Source of the DNA: Flavobacterium panacis
GTDB lineage: Bacteria; Bacteroidota; Bacteroidia; Flavobacteriales; Flavobacteriaceae
Assembly (NCBI RefSeq): GCF_024649945.1
Contig: NZ_JANKMS010000008.1
Coordinates: 248,001-312,000 of the forward strand
Reading direction: 5' to 3'
DNA length: 64,000 nt
This document shows, piece by piece, positions 54,539 to 63,272 of the stretch. Position 1 is the first letter of the stretch, and the number at the start of each line of letters is the position of its first letter. The notes beneath the pieces were generated by a model. The model was given only the letters and a program-made list of their open reading frames with translations. It did no database searches and was not told the origin of the DNA. The position numbers and the translations under genes are program-made.

Positions 54539-56406
54539 TACTTTTTGGTTAAGATTATAGATTGGTTGTATTGTTGGGTCAATTCGCTTACTACTGAATT
54601 CCAGCTCTCAAAGCCATTGGTTTCAATTAGTAATTTTTTTAAAATGATTTTCTGAGATACTAATAAATTTCTTTTGTCTTTTTTATAAGCAATTTCATAA
54701 CTCAATGCTTCGTTCTCTTTTTTGCTGTTTTCGGGTATAAAATCAAGTTGGTAGTTTTCAGGTACTTCGTACACATAATTAAACTCATTTATAAACTTAG
54801 TATCGTTTTCAATAGGTAGCTTTCTTTCTTTTAAATCAATAATATATTCTTTAAAAGGTGCCAATAAAATAGGTTTAACTACAATCTTTTCTCCTATTTT
54901 CTTAACCCATCCGTCAAGTTTAAGATTATAAGACAGTGCTGCGTCTTTGTTTTCATATTCATGTTTATTAACATCTGTTGTTTCAATTTCTAGCTTTTCA
55001 TTAAATCTAGCCATTCCATTTTTTAAGATCTCCTCTTCCTTTTGTTTGTTTGCTGCCAAAACATTTAAAAAACGACTCTTTTCATAGCCTGACAATTCGA
55101 TTTTTGAAGTACCAAAAACAGAATTATCTGCAATTTTTATTTTCAGATCGATTTTCAGCTTATTATCTTTTACATCCACAACAGGAACTTTTTCAATAAT
55201 AAATTCCTCTTCTGATATTCCTATAAGTCCCTCTTTCCCCTGAATCATGGCAGACGGAAATCCAAATGGACAAAAAGAATCTGTTCCATCAACAAAATAT
55301 CTTTGTTTGTCAATTTTTACGGCAGTAATCATATGATTGTTTACCAATGGCGTCGGAACATCCGAAAAACTGTATGGTTTATCTCTGGTTCCAATCCAAA
55401 CCAGATTGGACTCGATATCAGCGTATTTAAACATTTCGTTTAATAAGTTCGAAATGTCTTTACAATCTCCATATTTTTTGTCAAAAACTGAAGCTGCATC
55501 ACGCGGAATAAATCCTCCCATTTCATATTCAAAAGCAACATAATGAATGTTTTGCTGCACCCAATTGTAAATCTCTTTTGCTTTATCTTTTGAATTGGTT
55601 TTGTCTTTTACTAATTCTAATGTTTTATTCTTTATTGCAGTTTGATCTAGTTTATTAACATCTTTTACTAAAGAATAATACCATTTGTAAAGATGTTTTA
55701 CATCTGGAAATATGTCTTCTTTTTTATTCTCTTTAGTATAGCTTTTTATGTAATACACAACATGTGGCAAGAAATACGTATAGTTTAAAGATCTGTTTTC
55801 ATCTTTAAATGCAGGTACATTTGCGGCATTCCAGGTATACACATTGGTATTTCCTTCTTTGGTTTGAGTAAAAGTTATTTTGTCCTGATTTTCTCCAAAA
55901 AGTTTGTACCCAATTTCTATGGATGCATCTGCTCTAATTTCAAATTTTGATGCCACGGTCTGTAATTCGTGTTGAAAAGTAAAATAAGAAAGTAATCTTG
56001 GTTCATTTTGCTTTATCTTATACGAATATTCTATTTTAGATTTATCTACAACAGAATTGAAATCAAAATGTTTGTATTTATTATCGCTATAGAAAATATC
56101 TCTGCTTTTGAGTTCGTTGGTACTAATTTCGTATTGTGATAATTTAGTTTTCTTATTGGTTACTGGATTTATAGCAGCTCCTTTTATGTTGGAGATTTCA
56201 CTAAAATTATCATAGGGAATATTTATAGAATACTCCTCTACATTTTTACTTTTTGCTATTTCTCTTTGTTCTTCAATAAAAGATTCTATTTCCAGCTTTC
56301 CTTTATTGGTAAGGTTTACTACCTCATTTCGGTATATTATTTTTGATTTTTCCTGAGCAGTTAAAAAATGAAAAGATAAAAAGGCCAGATAAAATATTTT
56401 TTTCAT
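54538..56406 (-). CDS. DUF3857 domain/transglutaminase-like protein
   Basis: Secreted or periplasmic protein of 622 residues. After a signal peptide (about 1-17, HFLTA-Q) come a DUF3857 beta domain and a transglutaminase/protease fold with the full triad: Cys in KKYGDCKDISNLLNEM, His in VNNHMITAVKI and Asp in YFVDGTDSFC. It may crosslink or cleave peptides, target unknown. It is the first gene of the operon with its inactive paralog and tex; a TATTTTTG box lies 41 bp upstream. Confidence 0.88.
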   Translation of the reverse strand: MKKIFYLAFLSFHFLTAQEKSKIIYRNEVVNLTNKGKLEIESFIEEQREIAKSKNVEEYSINIPYDNFSEISNIKGAAINPVTNKKTKLSQYEISTNELKSRDIFYSDNKYKHFDFNSVVDKSKIEYSYKIKQNEPRLLSYFTFQHELQTVASKFEIRADASIEIGYKLFGENQDKITFTQTKEGNTNVYTWNAANVPAFKDENRSLNYTYFLPHVVYYIKSYTKENKKEDIFPDVKHLYKWYYSLVKDVNKLDQTAIKNKTLELVKDKTNSKDKAKEIYNWVQQNIHYVAFEYEMGGFIPRDAASVFDKKYGDCKDISNLLNEMFKYADIESNLVWIGTRDKPYSFSDVPTPLVNNHMITAVKIDKQRYFVDGTDSFCPFGFPSAMIQGKEGLIGISEEEFIIEKVPVVDVKDNKLKIDLKIKIADNSVFGTSKIELSGYEKSRFLNVLAANKQKEEEILKNGMARFNEKLEIETTDVNKHEYENKDAALSYNLKLDGWVKKIGEKIVVKPILLAPFKEYIIDLKERKLPIENDTKFINEFNYVYEVPENYQLDFIPENSKKENEALSYEIAYKKDKRNLLVSQKIILKKLLIETNGFESWNSVVSELTQQYNQSIILTKK

Positions 56407-56446
56407 GTAGTTTTAAATCTATAATAATTGACGTGTTAATTTTCGA

Positions 56447-56454
56447 CAAAAATA
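56447..56454 (-). promoter_or_regulatory. -7 box for the DUF3857/tex operon
   Basis: Reads TATTTTTG on the minus strand, exact TAnnTTTG, 40 bp upstream of the ATG at 56406. No clear -33 TTG. Confidence 0.5.
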
Positions 56455-56521
56455 TACTTTTAATATAAATAATGCTTATATTTTACATGTCAGAAAAATA
56501 TGTTATTTAATATTAGAGCTT

Positions 56522-56791
56522 ATGAAAGTATTATTACCTTATTTTTTACTTATCAACAGTCTTACGTTCATCATTACCGGCTACGATAAATTTCAGGCAA
56601 AAAGAGGCGGAAGACGAATTCAGGAAAGTATTTTATTTATTCTTGCTTTTATTGGAGGAACAGTCGGCTTATTAACAGGAATGTTTTTCTTTAGACATAA
56701 GACAGCCAAAACTACCTTTATTATGAAGTTCTTGTATATTATTTTAGTTCAAATTGTCATTATTTATCTAAAATCAACTCATAATATATAG
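56522..56791 (+). CDS. DUF1294-type small membrane protein
   Basis: An 89-residue membrane protein with three hydrophobic segments and the DUF1294 hallmarks YDKFQAKRGGRRI and GGTVGLLTGMFFFRHKT, including the conserved basic residues between helices. Function unknown. It converges on rpiB; the intervening 149 bp contain only a small GGTGC-TTC-GCACC hairpin near 56911-56925. Confidence 0.88.
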   Translation: MKVLLPYFLLINSLTFIITGYDKFQAKRGGRRIQESILFILAFIGGTVGLLTGMFFFRHKTAKTTFIMKFLYIILVQIVIIYLKSTHNI

Positions 56792-56940
56792 ATATTAACA
56801 TTGTTAATAACCTAAATTTAATCAATATAAACAACTGAATTAAAGTATTTTACAAAATAAAAAACCGGAAGAATTATTAAAAATCCGCCCGGTGTGTTTA
56901 TTACTTATAGGGTGCGAAGCACCGAATTTTTTTGACAGTT

Positions 56941-57372
56941 TTAAGAACAAGCTATTTTATTCACTCTGTTTTGGTGTCTTCCACCTTCAAAAGCAGTATC
57001 CAAGAAAGTTTCAACGATTTCAACAGCCTGATGAATAGAAGTAAACCTTGCTGGAATACTCACAATGTTTGCATCGTTGTGCAAACGTGTTAAATACGCA
57101 ATTTCTTTTGTCCAGCACAATCCAGCTCTTACTTTCGGGTGTTTATTAACAGTCATTGCAATTCCGTTACCGCTTCCGCAGATTACGATTCCAAAATCGG
57201 CTTTACCTTCAGATACGTCATTCGCAACTGGATGTCCAAAATCTGGATAATCTACAGAAGCATCTGTGTCTGTACCATAATTAGTTACTTCATAACCTCT
57301 CGCTTTCAGCATTTCAACAATTGCTTTTTTATATTCTGGACCTGCGTGATCGTTTCCTATCGAAATTTTCAT
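56941..57372 (-). CDS. rpiB: Ribose-5-phosphate isomerase B
   Basis: Interconverts ribose-5-phosphate and ribulose-5-phosphate in the pentose phosphate pathway. The 143-residue protein begins ISIGNDHAGPEYKKAI, and has the catalytic Cys in GIVICGSGNGIAMT and the phosphate-binding HNDANIVSIPARF. It borders an 814-bp gene-free region with DnaA-box-like motifs. An exact -7 box (TAAATTTG, minus strand) lies at 57400-57407. Confidence 0.96.
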   Translation of the reverse strand: MKISIGNDHAGPEYKKAIVEMLKARGYEVTNYGTDTDASVDYPDFGHPVANDVSEGKADFGIVICGSGNGIAMTVNKHPKVRAGLCWTKEIAYLTRLHNDANIVSIPARFTSIHQAVEIVETFLDTAFEGGRHQNRVNKIACS

Positions 57373-57399
57373 TTTTTAATACTATTTAGTTGTGTTATG

Positions 57400-57407
57400 C
57401 AAATTTA
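57400..57407 (-). promoter_or_regulatory. -7 box for rpiB
   Basis: Reads TAAATTTG on the minus strand, exact TAnnTTTG, 27 bp before the rpiB ATG. Confidence 0.55.
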
Positions 57408-57428
57408 CTCAATTAATAAATGCTTGCT

Positions 57429-57526
57429 ACGAATTGCGCTAATTTTCACTAATTTCTTTTTAAATCTAGAGTTTTAAACATTCTCAAAACCTAAAATTGT
57501 AATTTGTAGAAATTGGTGTAATTCGT
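57429..57526. repeat. Imperfect inverted repeat with ACGAATT / AATTCGT ends
   Basis: ACGAATT, CAC and AATTTC on the left (57429-57456) pair with GAAATT, GTG and AATTCGT on the right (57509-57526) around a loop of about 53 nt. I associate the ACGAATTGCGCTAATTTTCA-like left arm with interspersed repeats in Flavobacterium genomes, but only one copy is in this window. Confidence 0.5.
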
Positions 57527-57540
57527 GGCATAAAACTTTC

Positions 57541-58180
57541 CTTTTACAACTATCTTACTGTCAAAATCTTACAAGGTTATCAACAATTTTAATAACTATA
57601 TAAGTATCTGATAATCAATAAATAATATTCAGAATATTTGTTAAAATTTTGAGGTGTTAATAGGAGTTCGTAATTCGTTGATATTCAATTAACTTTAAGT
57701 TAACAGAAAATGTTAATAAGTTCGAAAAGAAAATTAGAAGTTTTTTTTGGTTGTTTCGAAAAAATACTTAATCCAAAACCGGAATTAAATATGCAAGAAA
57801 AGTTTCGTGAATTTTTGGAAAAGTTATCAATATCAAAAATACCATTTTCAACAACTATCAACATATCAACTTATCTACAAAATGAATTCACTTTTGGTTG
57901 TCAACCGTTGTTAATTAAAATATAAAAAGTCTTAAAAATTAATCCTTTAACTAAAAATAACTATGTTGATAACTCAGAATAAATAAGTAAAACGAGATTT
58001 CAATGACTTCAAAAAAAAAATTATTCGACATATTAACAAGCTATAATAACCATAAATTTTTTTTAAATTTTTAAAAATCTTTTTTGTTGTATTTAATATA
58101 TGTTGAAAACTAAAAAAGTTGAAAAGGAAAAAATTTTCTTTTGAATTGAATTTTACTTCGATTTGAGTTTGTTTTGAATT
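57541..58180. other. AT-rich gene-free region with DnaA-box-like motifs (weak oriC candidate)
   Basis: No gene is convincing between 57373 and 58186. The region holds TTATCAACA at 57577, TTATCAATA at 57824, CTATCAACA at 57855, TTATCTACA at 57871 and TGTTGATAA (inverted TTATCAACA) at 57964, each one or two mismatches from TTATCCACA. A very AT-rich stretch with A- and T-tracts follows (about 58010-58140), as an unwinding element would. Genes to the left are mostly minus strand; rnr and the next genes are plus strand. Against it: exact TTATCAACA also occurs inside genes at 49676 and 61787, and dnaA is not adjacent. Confidence 0.3.
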
Positions 58181-58186
58181 TTTGTT

Positions 58187-58420
58187 TCAGACGATTTTGA
58201 GAGGATTGTTGAGATTGTCCAGAATTGCCTGAACTTGCTCGAAATCGTTTGGATGTACTTTGAGTTTGATTCCGCCGAGCGCATTGGAGTAAAACGGCAT
58301 GACAGAGAGTGTCATTTCGTTTTCCAGAAAATAAGGAATTCCTTCCTGTTCCAGTAAGTGTTTGAGAACTACGGTTTCGTGCAGATAATTGAATACGGCG
58401 ATCGTTTTAAAGCTTCCCAT
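58187..58420 (-). CDS. DUF2007-like putative signal-transducing protein
   Basis: A 77-residue protein with the DUF2007 pattern: KTIAVFNYLHETVVLKHLLE near the start, IPYFLENE, and the C-terminal GGIKLKVHPNDFEQVQAIL. Members are small alpha/beta proteins with a fold like the PII/GlnB group; the biochemical role is unknown. It is divergent from rnr with a short gap and the last minus-strand gene before the strand switch. Confidence 0.85.
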   Translation of the reverse strand: MGSFKTIAVFNYLHETVVLKHLLEQEGIPYFLENEMTLSVMPFYSNALGGIKLKVHPNDFEQVQAILDNLNNPLKIV

Positions 58421-58530
58421 TTTAGGTCTTTTTGTAAATGTACGAAAAGTTATATTTTTAATAATTCTATTTGTTAAAAAGTATTATTTGGTATCTTATT
58501 TGTAATTTTAAACCTTATAAGAAAAGATAT

Positions 58531-60711
58531 ATGAGTAAGAAAATTAGAAAGCCGATAAAAAAAGAGAAAGACTTCTCTGGAAAAATACTTAAGATTTTAT
58601 CGCAAAATGCTAATAAACCTTTCAATTACAAACAAATAGGAGCTAAGCTAGAATTAGACGATACAAATAGCAGAAATCAGATTATAAAAGATTTAAAAAT
58701 TCTTGCTGCTCAAAAGAAAATTATAGAAACAGAACCTGGAAAATATTTAGTTAAAGCAATCAGCCAGGATTATTACGAAGGAACGATAGATATGACGAGC
58801 AGAAAAACGGCATATTTTATTTGTGATGAATTTGAAGAAGATGTTTTTATTCCGACCAATAATTTGAATCGTGCATTAGACAAAGACAAAGTAAAAGTTT
58901 ACGTTTATAACAGAAGAAAAGGAAAAAGACCTGAAGGTGAGGTAATTGAAGTTATTGAAAGAGATAAAACAGAGTTTGTTGGTGTACTTGATATGCAACC
59001 TAACTTTGCTTTTGTTTCGACTGCAAATCCTAAAATGTATACCGATATTTTTATTCCAAAGGATAAAATTGGTGAAGCAGAAAATGGAGATGTAGTGTTG
59101 GTTAAGATTGAAGATTGGCCAAAGAGAGCTGATAGTCCGTTTGGATCTGTAATTCGTGTTTTAGGAAAACCAGGAGAACACAATACAGAAATTCATGCCA
59201 TTTTAGCTGAATATGGTTTGCCATCTGATTTCCCAGTAGAAGTTGAAGTGTATGCACAAAAATTAGATACTTCTATTCAGGAATCTGAGATTGCAAAACG
59301 TCGTGATATGCGCGATACGTTGACTTTTACAATCGATCCAAAAGATGCAAAAGATTTTGATGATGCCTTGTCTTTCAAAAAGTTAGAGAATGGAAACTTC
59401 GAAATCGGAATTCATATTGCCGATGTTTCGTATTATTTGGAAGAAGGAACAATTTTGGATGATGAAGCGTATCAAAGAGCTACTTCGGTTTATTTGGTTG
59501 ATAGAGTAGTGCCAATGCTTCCTGAAGTATTGTCTAACTTTGCTTGTTCGCTTCGTCCAAATGAAGAAAAATATACGTTCTCTGCAGTATTTGAAGTTTC
59601 GCCAACTGCACAAGTTATTAACCAATGGTTTGGAAGAACTGTAATTTATTCAGATCAGCGTTTTGCTTACGAAGAAGCGCAATATATCATCGAAACGAAA
59701 GACAATACCATTCCTGTTGATATTTCTATTACAGGAAGCTCTTATGTAGTTTCAGATGAAATTGTGGAAGCCACTTTGAAATTAGATGAATTAGCGAAGA
59801 TTTTAAGAAAGAAAAGAATGCAACAAGGCGCTATTTCTTTTGATAAAGTAGAAGTGAAATTCAATCTGAATCAAGAAGGAGAACCAGAAGGTGTTTATTT
59901 CAAGATTTCAAAAGATGCGAATCATTTGATTGAAGAATTCATGCTTTTGGCTAATAGAAAAGTGGCTGAATACATTGGAAAACAAAAGAAAACATTTGTT
60001 TACAGAATTCACGATGAACCAAATGAAGACAAATTGATTGCGATGCAGCAAGTAATTGCAAAGTTTGGCTATAAAATAGATTTCAGGTCGAAAGGTGATA
60101 TTTCAAAATCGATCAATGCCTTAATGGAAGAAGTAAATGGTAAAAAAGAGCAAAACTTAATTGATACTCTTGCCATTAGAAGTATGAGTAAAGCCAAATA
60201 TTCTACAGATAATATTGGTCATTACGGTTTGGCTTTTGATTATTACAGTCATTTTACATCGCCAATTCGTCGTTATCCAGACGTTATGGTACATCGTTTG
60301 TTGCAGTTTTATTTAGATGGAGGAGCTTCTGTAAATGAAGAAGAATACGAAACAAAATGTTTACATTGTTCCAATATGGAAAGTTTAGCGACTAATGCTG
60401 AACGAGATAGTATAAAATACATGCAGGTTAAATACATGCAGGATCATCAGGATGAAGAATTCTTGGGAGTTATTTCTGGTGTTACTGAATGGGGAATTTA
60501 TGTTGAAATCGTTTCTAACAAATGTGAAGGAATGGTAAGAATCAGAGAAATAAAAGAGGATTACTATACTTTCGACGAAAGACAATATGCTTTGGTTGGG
60601 GCTACTTCAAACCGATTATTGCAGTTAGGAGACGAAATTTATGTTAAAGTAAAAAATGCAGATTTAGTTAAAAAACAATTGGATTTTCATTTCTTAAGAA
60701 GAGCAGAATAA
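58531..60711 (+). CDS. rnr: Ribonuclease R
   Basis: 3'-to-5' exoribonuclease that degrades structured RNA. The 726-residue protein has a basic N-terminus, a winged-helix-like region (about 15-75), cold-shock domains, the RNB catalytic core with DPKDAKDFDDALSF (metal-binding Asp residues) and HYGLAFDYYSHFTSPIRRYP, then a C-terminal S1 domain (EFLGVISGVTEWGIYVEI). The ATG at 58531 is chosen; an in-frame upstream start at 58471 would add 20 hydrophobic/basic residues not seen in the family. Confidence 0.96.
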   Translation: MSKKIRKPIKKEKDFSGKILKILSQNANKPFNYKQIGAKLELDDTNSRNQIIKDLKILAAQKKIIETEPGKYLVKAISQDYYEGTIDMTSRKTAYFICDEFEEDVFIPTNNLNRALDKDKVKVYVYNRRKGKRPEGEVIEVIERDKTEFVGVLDMQPNFAFVSTANPKMYTDIFIPKDKIGEAENGDVVLVKIEDWPKRADSPFGSVIRVLGKPGEHNTEIHAILAEYGLPSDFPVEVEVYAQKLDTSIQESEIAKRRDMRDTLTFTIDPKDAKDFDDALSFKKLENGNFEIGIHIADVSYYLEEGTILDDEAYQRATSVYLVDRVVPMLPEVLSNFACSLRPNEEKYTFSAVFEVSPTAQVINQWFGRTVIYSDQRFAYEEAQYIIETKDNTIPVDISITGSSYVVSDEIVEATLKLDELAKILRKKRMQQGAISFDKVEVKFNLNQEGEPEGVYFKISKDANHLIEEFMLLANRKVAEYIGKQKKTFVYRIHDEPNEDKLIAMQQVIAKFGYKIDFRSKGDISKSINALMEEVNGKKEQNLIDTLAIRSMSKAKYSTDNIGHYGLAFDYYSHFTSPIRRYPDVMVHRLLQFYLDGGASVNEEEYETKCLHCSNMESLATNAERDSIKYMQVKYMQDHQDEEFLGVISGVTEWGIYVEIVSNKCEGMVRIREIKEDYYTFDERQYALVGATSNRLLQLGDEIYVKVKNADLVKKQLDFHFLRRAE

Positions 60712-60733
60712 GTATTAATTTAAAAATAAAAGT

Positions 60734-61402
60734 ATGAAAAAGTTAATTATAGGAGCGGTAATTTTATTTGCACAATTGTCTTTTGGTCAGGTTACCAAAG
60801 AGTTAGGAGATTTTGATACCGTTAAAGTTTACGATAAATTAAGTGTAAAATTAGTTCAGTCATCTGAAAATAAACTTGTTGTAAAAGGAGCAAGGGAAGC
60901 AGAATTAGAAGCTGTTAATAAAAATGGTATTTTAAAAATAAGAATGCCTTTTCCTAAACTTTTATCAGGAAATGATCTGGAAGTTACACTGTATTATAAA
61001 CATATCGAGTTGATTGATGTTAATGAAGGTGCGGCAGTTACAAGCAAAGAAACAATAAAAGCGACTTCGTTTAAAGTAAGTGCACAAGAAGGTGGAAAAA
61101 TTAATGTAGATTTGAATGTTGATAAACTAAAAGTAAGTTCAGTTTCTGGTGGAGAAATCACAGCAACTGGTAAAGCAGATAACCTTGATGCAGGTTTAGG
61201 AGCTGGTGGATATTTCCTTGGAAGTAAATTAGCCACTTCTCAGACCAAAGTAAGCGTTTCTGCGGGCGGAAAAGCAGATGTTAATGCTTCGACCCTTGTC
61301 GATGCAAAAGTAAGCGCAGGAGGCTCTATTTACATTTATGGAAAACCAAAACAAATTAATCAGAAAACAGTTTTTGGTGGTAAAATCGAAGAAGTAAAAT
61401 AA
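60734..61402 (+). CDS. Head-GIN-domain (DUF2807) secreted protein
   Basis: A 222-residue protein with a signal peptide (about 1-18, LSFG-Q) and a repetitive beta-helix-like DUF2807 fold rich in Gly, Ser and Val (VSAQEGGKINVDLNVDKLKV and VSAGGKADVNASTLVDAKVS). It is probably exported to the periplasm or surface as a putative autotransporter-like adhesin; function unknown. It lies 22 bp after rnr and 14 bp before the LysE gene, so it may be in the same transcript. Confidence 0.88.
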   Translation: MKKLIIGAVILFAQLSFGQVTKELGDFDTVKVYDKLSVKLVQSSENKLVVKGAREAELEAVNKNGILKIRMPFPKLLSGNDLEVTLYYKHIELIDVNEGAAVTSKETIKATSFKVSAQEGGKINVDLNVDKLKVSSVSGGEITATGKADNLDAGLGAGGYFLGSKLATSQTKVSVSAGGKADVNASTLVDAKVSAGGSIYIYGKPKQINQKTVFGGKIEEVK

Positions 61403-61416
61403 CAAGTCGTATTTTG

Positions 61417-62097
61417 ATGATAAATGATATTCTGGCTGGACTGCCATGGGGACTTTTTCTAAGCTTTATGGTAGGTCCGGTATTTTTTATACTATTAGAA
61501 ACCAGTATTACCAAAGGATTTAGAGCTGCATTAGTTTTTGACTGTGGCGTAGTATTAGGTGATATTTTTTTCATAGCAATTGCTTATTTAGGAAGTTATA
61601 GATTGATTTCGAGTCTAAAAGATAAACCAGCACTGTTTATTTTTGGAGGTATAATTATGCTGGCTTATGGTATAATCTCTTTTGTGAAATTAAAAAAAGG
61701 AGAAAAAATAAACGACGAAGAAATAGACCGTGATATTATTAAAAGAAATTACGGAAGCTTATTCGTAAAAGGCTTTTTACTGAACGTTATCAACATTGGT
61801 GTTTTAGGATTTTGGTTGGCTGTAATTATTTCAATTGGTCCAAAACTACAAATGCAAACATCAAGAATGATGACTTTTTTTGCTTCTGTAATCGTTGCTT
61901 ATTTATTGGTTGATTGTATTAAAATACTTTTAGCCAAGCAATTAAAATCAAAAATGACACCAACAAACATTCTTAAAATCAAAAAAGGAATAAGTGTTGT
62001 TTTAATGGTTTTCGGATTAGTGTTAATAACTCAAGGATGGTTTCCAAAAGAGAAAGAAATGGTTAAAAACGCTTTTGAAAGAATAGAGAAGAAGTAG
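61417..62097 (+). CDS. LysE/RhtB-family amino-acid exporter
   Basis: Inner-membrane exporter of 226 residues with about six helices. N-terminal GLPWGLFLSFMVGPVFFILL and GVVLGDIFFIAIAYLG match the LysE superfamily. The substrate, usually an amino acid or related metabolite, cannot be read from sequence. A TTG at 61414 immediately precedes the ATG at 61417; the ATG is the more likely start. A terminator follows the stop by about 25 bp. Confidence 0.9.
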   Translation: MINDILAGLPWGLFLSFMVGPVFFILLETSITKGFRAALVFDCGVVLGDIFFIAIAYLGSYRLISSLKDKPALFIFGGIIMLAYGIISFVKLKKGEKINDEEIDRDIIKRNYGSLFVKGFLLNVINIGVLGFWLAVIISIGPKLQMQTSRMMTFFASVIVAYLLVDCIKILLAKQLKSKMTPTNILKIKKGISVVLMVFGLVLITQGWFPKEKEMVKNAFERIEKK

Positions 62098-62121
62098 TTG
62101 TTAATAACTCTAAAATATAAA

Positions 62122-62154
62122 ATTAAACCTCTGAATTTCAGAGGTTTTTTTGTG
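62122..62154 (+). terminator. Intrinsic terminator after the LysE gene
   Basis: AAACCTCTGAA and TTCAGAGGTTT form an 11-bp stem with a minimal loop, followed by a T-tract. Confidence 0.9.
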
Positions 62155-62231
62155 TTTATAAGTGTCCTATAGAACTTTGTCAAAGTTTCAAACTTTGAAA
62201 TTTTTTTATGTTCAAAGTATTTACACCAAGT

Positions 62232-62333
62232 TTGTCATTTCGACGAAGGAGAAATCTTCACAAGTGACTCCGTTGCAATTGATCAAACTTTGTAGAGCTT
62301 CTCGCGAAGATTTCTCCTTCGTCGAAATGACAA
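62232..62333. repeat. 28-bp perfect inverted repeat element
   Basis: Left arm 62232-62259 and right arm 62306-62333 are exact reverse complements (TTGTCATTTCGACGAAGGAG at the left end), with a 46-nt loop. It lies in the 347-bp gap 62098-62444, which otherwise holds two terminators and low-complexity sequence. This motif recurs in Flavobacteriia genomes by my recollection; no second copy is in the window. Confidence 0.9.
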
Positions 62334-62409
62334 TATTGTGGAAAAAATAACAAACCCAACAGGTTTTTAAAACCTTTCAGATTTACTTATGAAATCTAAA
62401 TATTAAACA

Positions 62410-62442
62410 TAAAAAAAACCTTCAAATTGCTTTGAAGGTTTT
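62410..62442 (-). terminator. Intrinsic terminator of tRNA-Cys
   Basis: On the minus strand AAAACCTTCAAA and TTTGAAGGTTTT pair with a short loop and a T-tract, directly after the 3' end of the tRNA gene. Confidence 0.88.
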
Positions 62443-62444
62443 TG

Positions 62445-62515
62445 AGGCATCGTCCGGATTCGAACCGGAGTAGGAGCTTTTGCAGAGCCCAGCCTAGCCG
62501 CTCGGCCACGACGCC
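62445..62515 (-). tRNA. tRNA-Cys (GCA)
   Basis: A 71-nt gene. Acceptor stem GGCGTCG / CGATGCC with one G-U pair, D-arm region GCCGAGCGGC, anticodon stem GGGCT / AGCTC around the loop CTGCAAA with anticodon GCA, and T-arm CCGGTTCGAATCCGG are all present. The CCA end is not encoded. It is followed by its own terminator. Confidence 0.97.
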
Positions 62516-62598
62516 ATTACTTGAACGGTTGGCAAAAGTAACTAAAATCTTTAAATTTCAAAAGTTTCCAATAAACTATTTTAAAAAAATTACAATGA

Positions 62599-62958
62599 TT
62601 ACTTTCTAATTTCCGTCATTTTTATCGTAACTGATTCTACATCACCACCAATAGGAGGATTAATTTTAGAAACCCAAACTGTTGTTTTTTCTACCGTTTC
62701 TATCTCTGCAAGTACTCGAATATTGATTCTTTTGGCTACATGTTCTAATAAATGCGAACGAATTGCCATTTCTTCTGCCACAATTTTGTTCAAATGAACG
62801 TAGTCAACAGTGTCTAAAAGATGATCTGTTTCGGCCGATTTCTGTAAATTGGTTTTAATTTTTAGATCAACAGTATAATCAGATCCAATTTTTCCTTCTT
62901 CAATTAAACACCCGTGGTACGAAAAAGTACGGATATTTTTCAATTTTATAACTCCCAT
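62599..62958 (-). CDS. folB: Dihydroneopterin aldolase
   Basis: Folate biosynthesis enzyme cleaving 7,8-dihydroneopterin to 6-hydroxymethyl-dihydropterin and glycolaldehyde. The 119-residue protein shows the FolB start (LKNIRTFSYHGCLIEEGKIG), the substrate region DTVDYVHLNKIVAEEM and the C-terminal PPIGGDVESVTIKM. Size and pattern are standard. It is 2 bp after a toxin gene, so it may be read through from the toxin-antitoxin transcript. Confidence 0.95.
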   Translation of the reverse strand: MGVIKLKNIRTFSYHGCLIEEGKIGSDYTVDLKIKTNLQKSAETDHLLDTVDYVHLNKIVAEEMAIRSHLLEHVAKRINIRVLAEIETVEKTTVWVSKINPPIGGDVESVTIKMTEIRK

Positions 62959-62960
62959 TT

Positions 62961-63272
62961 TTATAATTTTATTCTTGTAGTGTTTGGATCTTGATAATTA
63001 GATATTACAGCTTGAATAGAAACAATTTTTTCGTCTTCATTGACTGTAAAATGAATTGTATAAGGGAATTTTTTTAAAGGTAACATACGAACAATGTTAT
63101 ATTTTTCCTCAAAAAAAGGAAATGTTTTTAATGTTAGTGCGTAGTTTTTAAACTCTTTATAAAATAATTTACCTAAGCCTTTCTTTAGAGATTCATAATA
63201 AAAAGCTGTTTCATCTACTTCTAATTTTGCTCTTGGAAGAATTACGGTTTTATAATTTTCTTCTAAAGCCAT
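62961..63272 (-). CDS. ParE/RelE-superfamily toxin
   Basis: A 103-residue protein of the RelE/ParE fold. It starts with a helical region (EVDETAFYYESLKKGLGKLF) and has the core strand NIVRMLPLKKFPYTIHFTVN followed by VSIQAVISNYQDP, the usual layout of plasmid-type addiction toxins. The target (ribosome or gyrase) cannot be told. Its ATG overlaps the antitoxin gene by 10 bp. The pair lies between folB and glnS. Confidence 0.85.
   Translation of the reverse strand: MALEENYKTVILPRAKLEVDETAFYYESLKKGLGKLFYKEFKNYALTLKTFPFFEEKYNIVRMLPLKKFPYTIHFTVNEDEKIVSIQAVISNYQDPNTTRIKL

Noticed and set aside
57710..57925. A 71-codon open frame on the plus strand in the gene-free region after rpiB
   Set aside because: It lies inside the AT-rich stretch with DnaA-box-like motifs, has no recognisable domain and no promoter box close by; random AT-rich sequence explains it.
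62162..62350. A 62-codon plus-strand frame across the 28-bp inverted repeat
   Set aside because: It is made of the palindrome arms and low-complexity sequence; no protein family resemblance.
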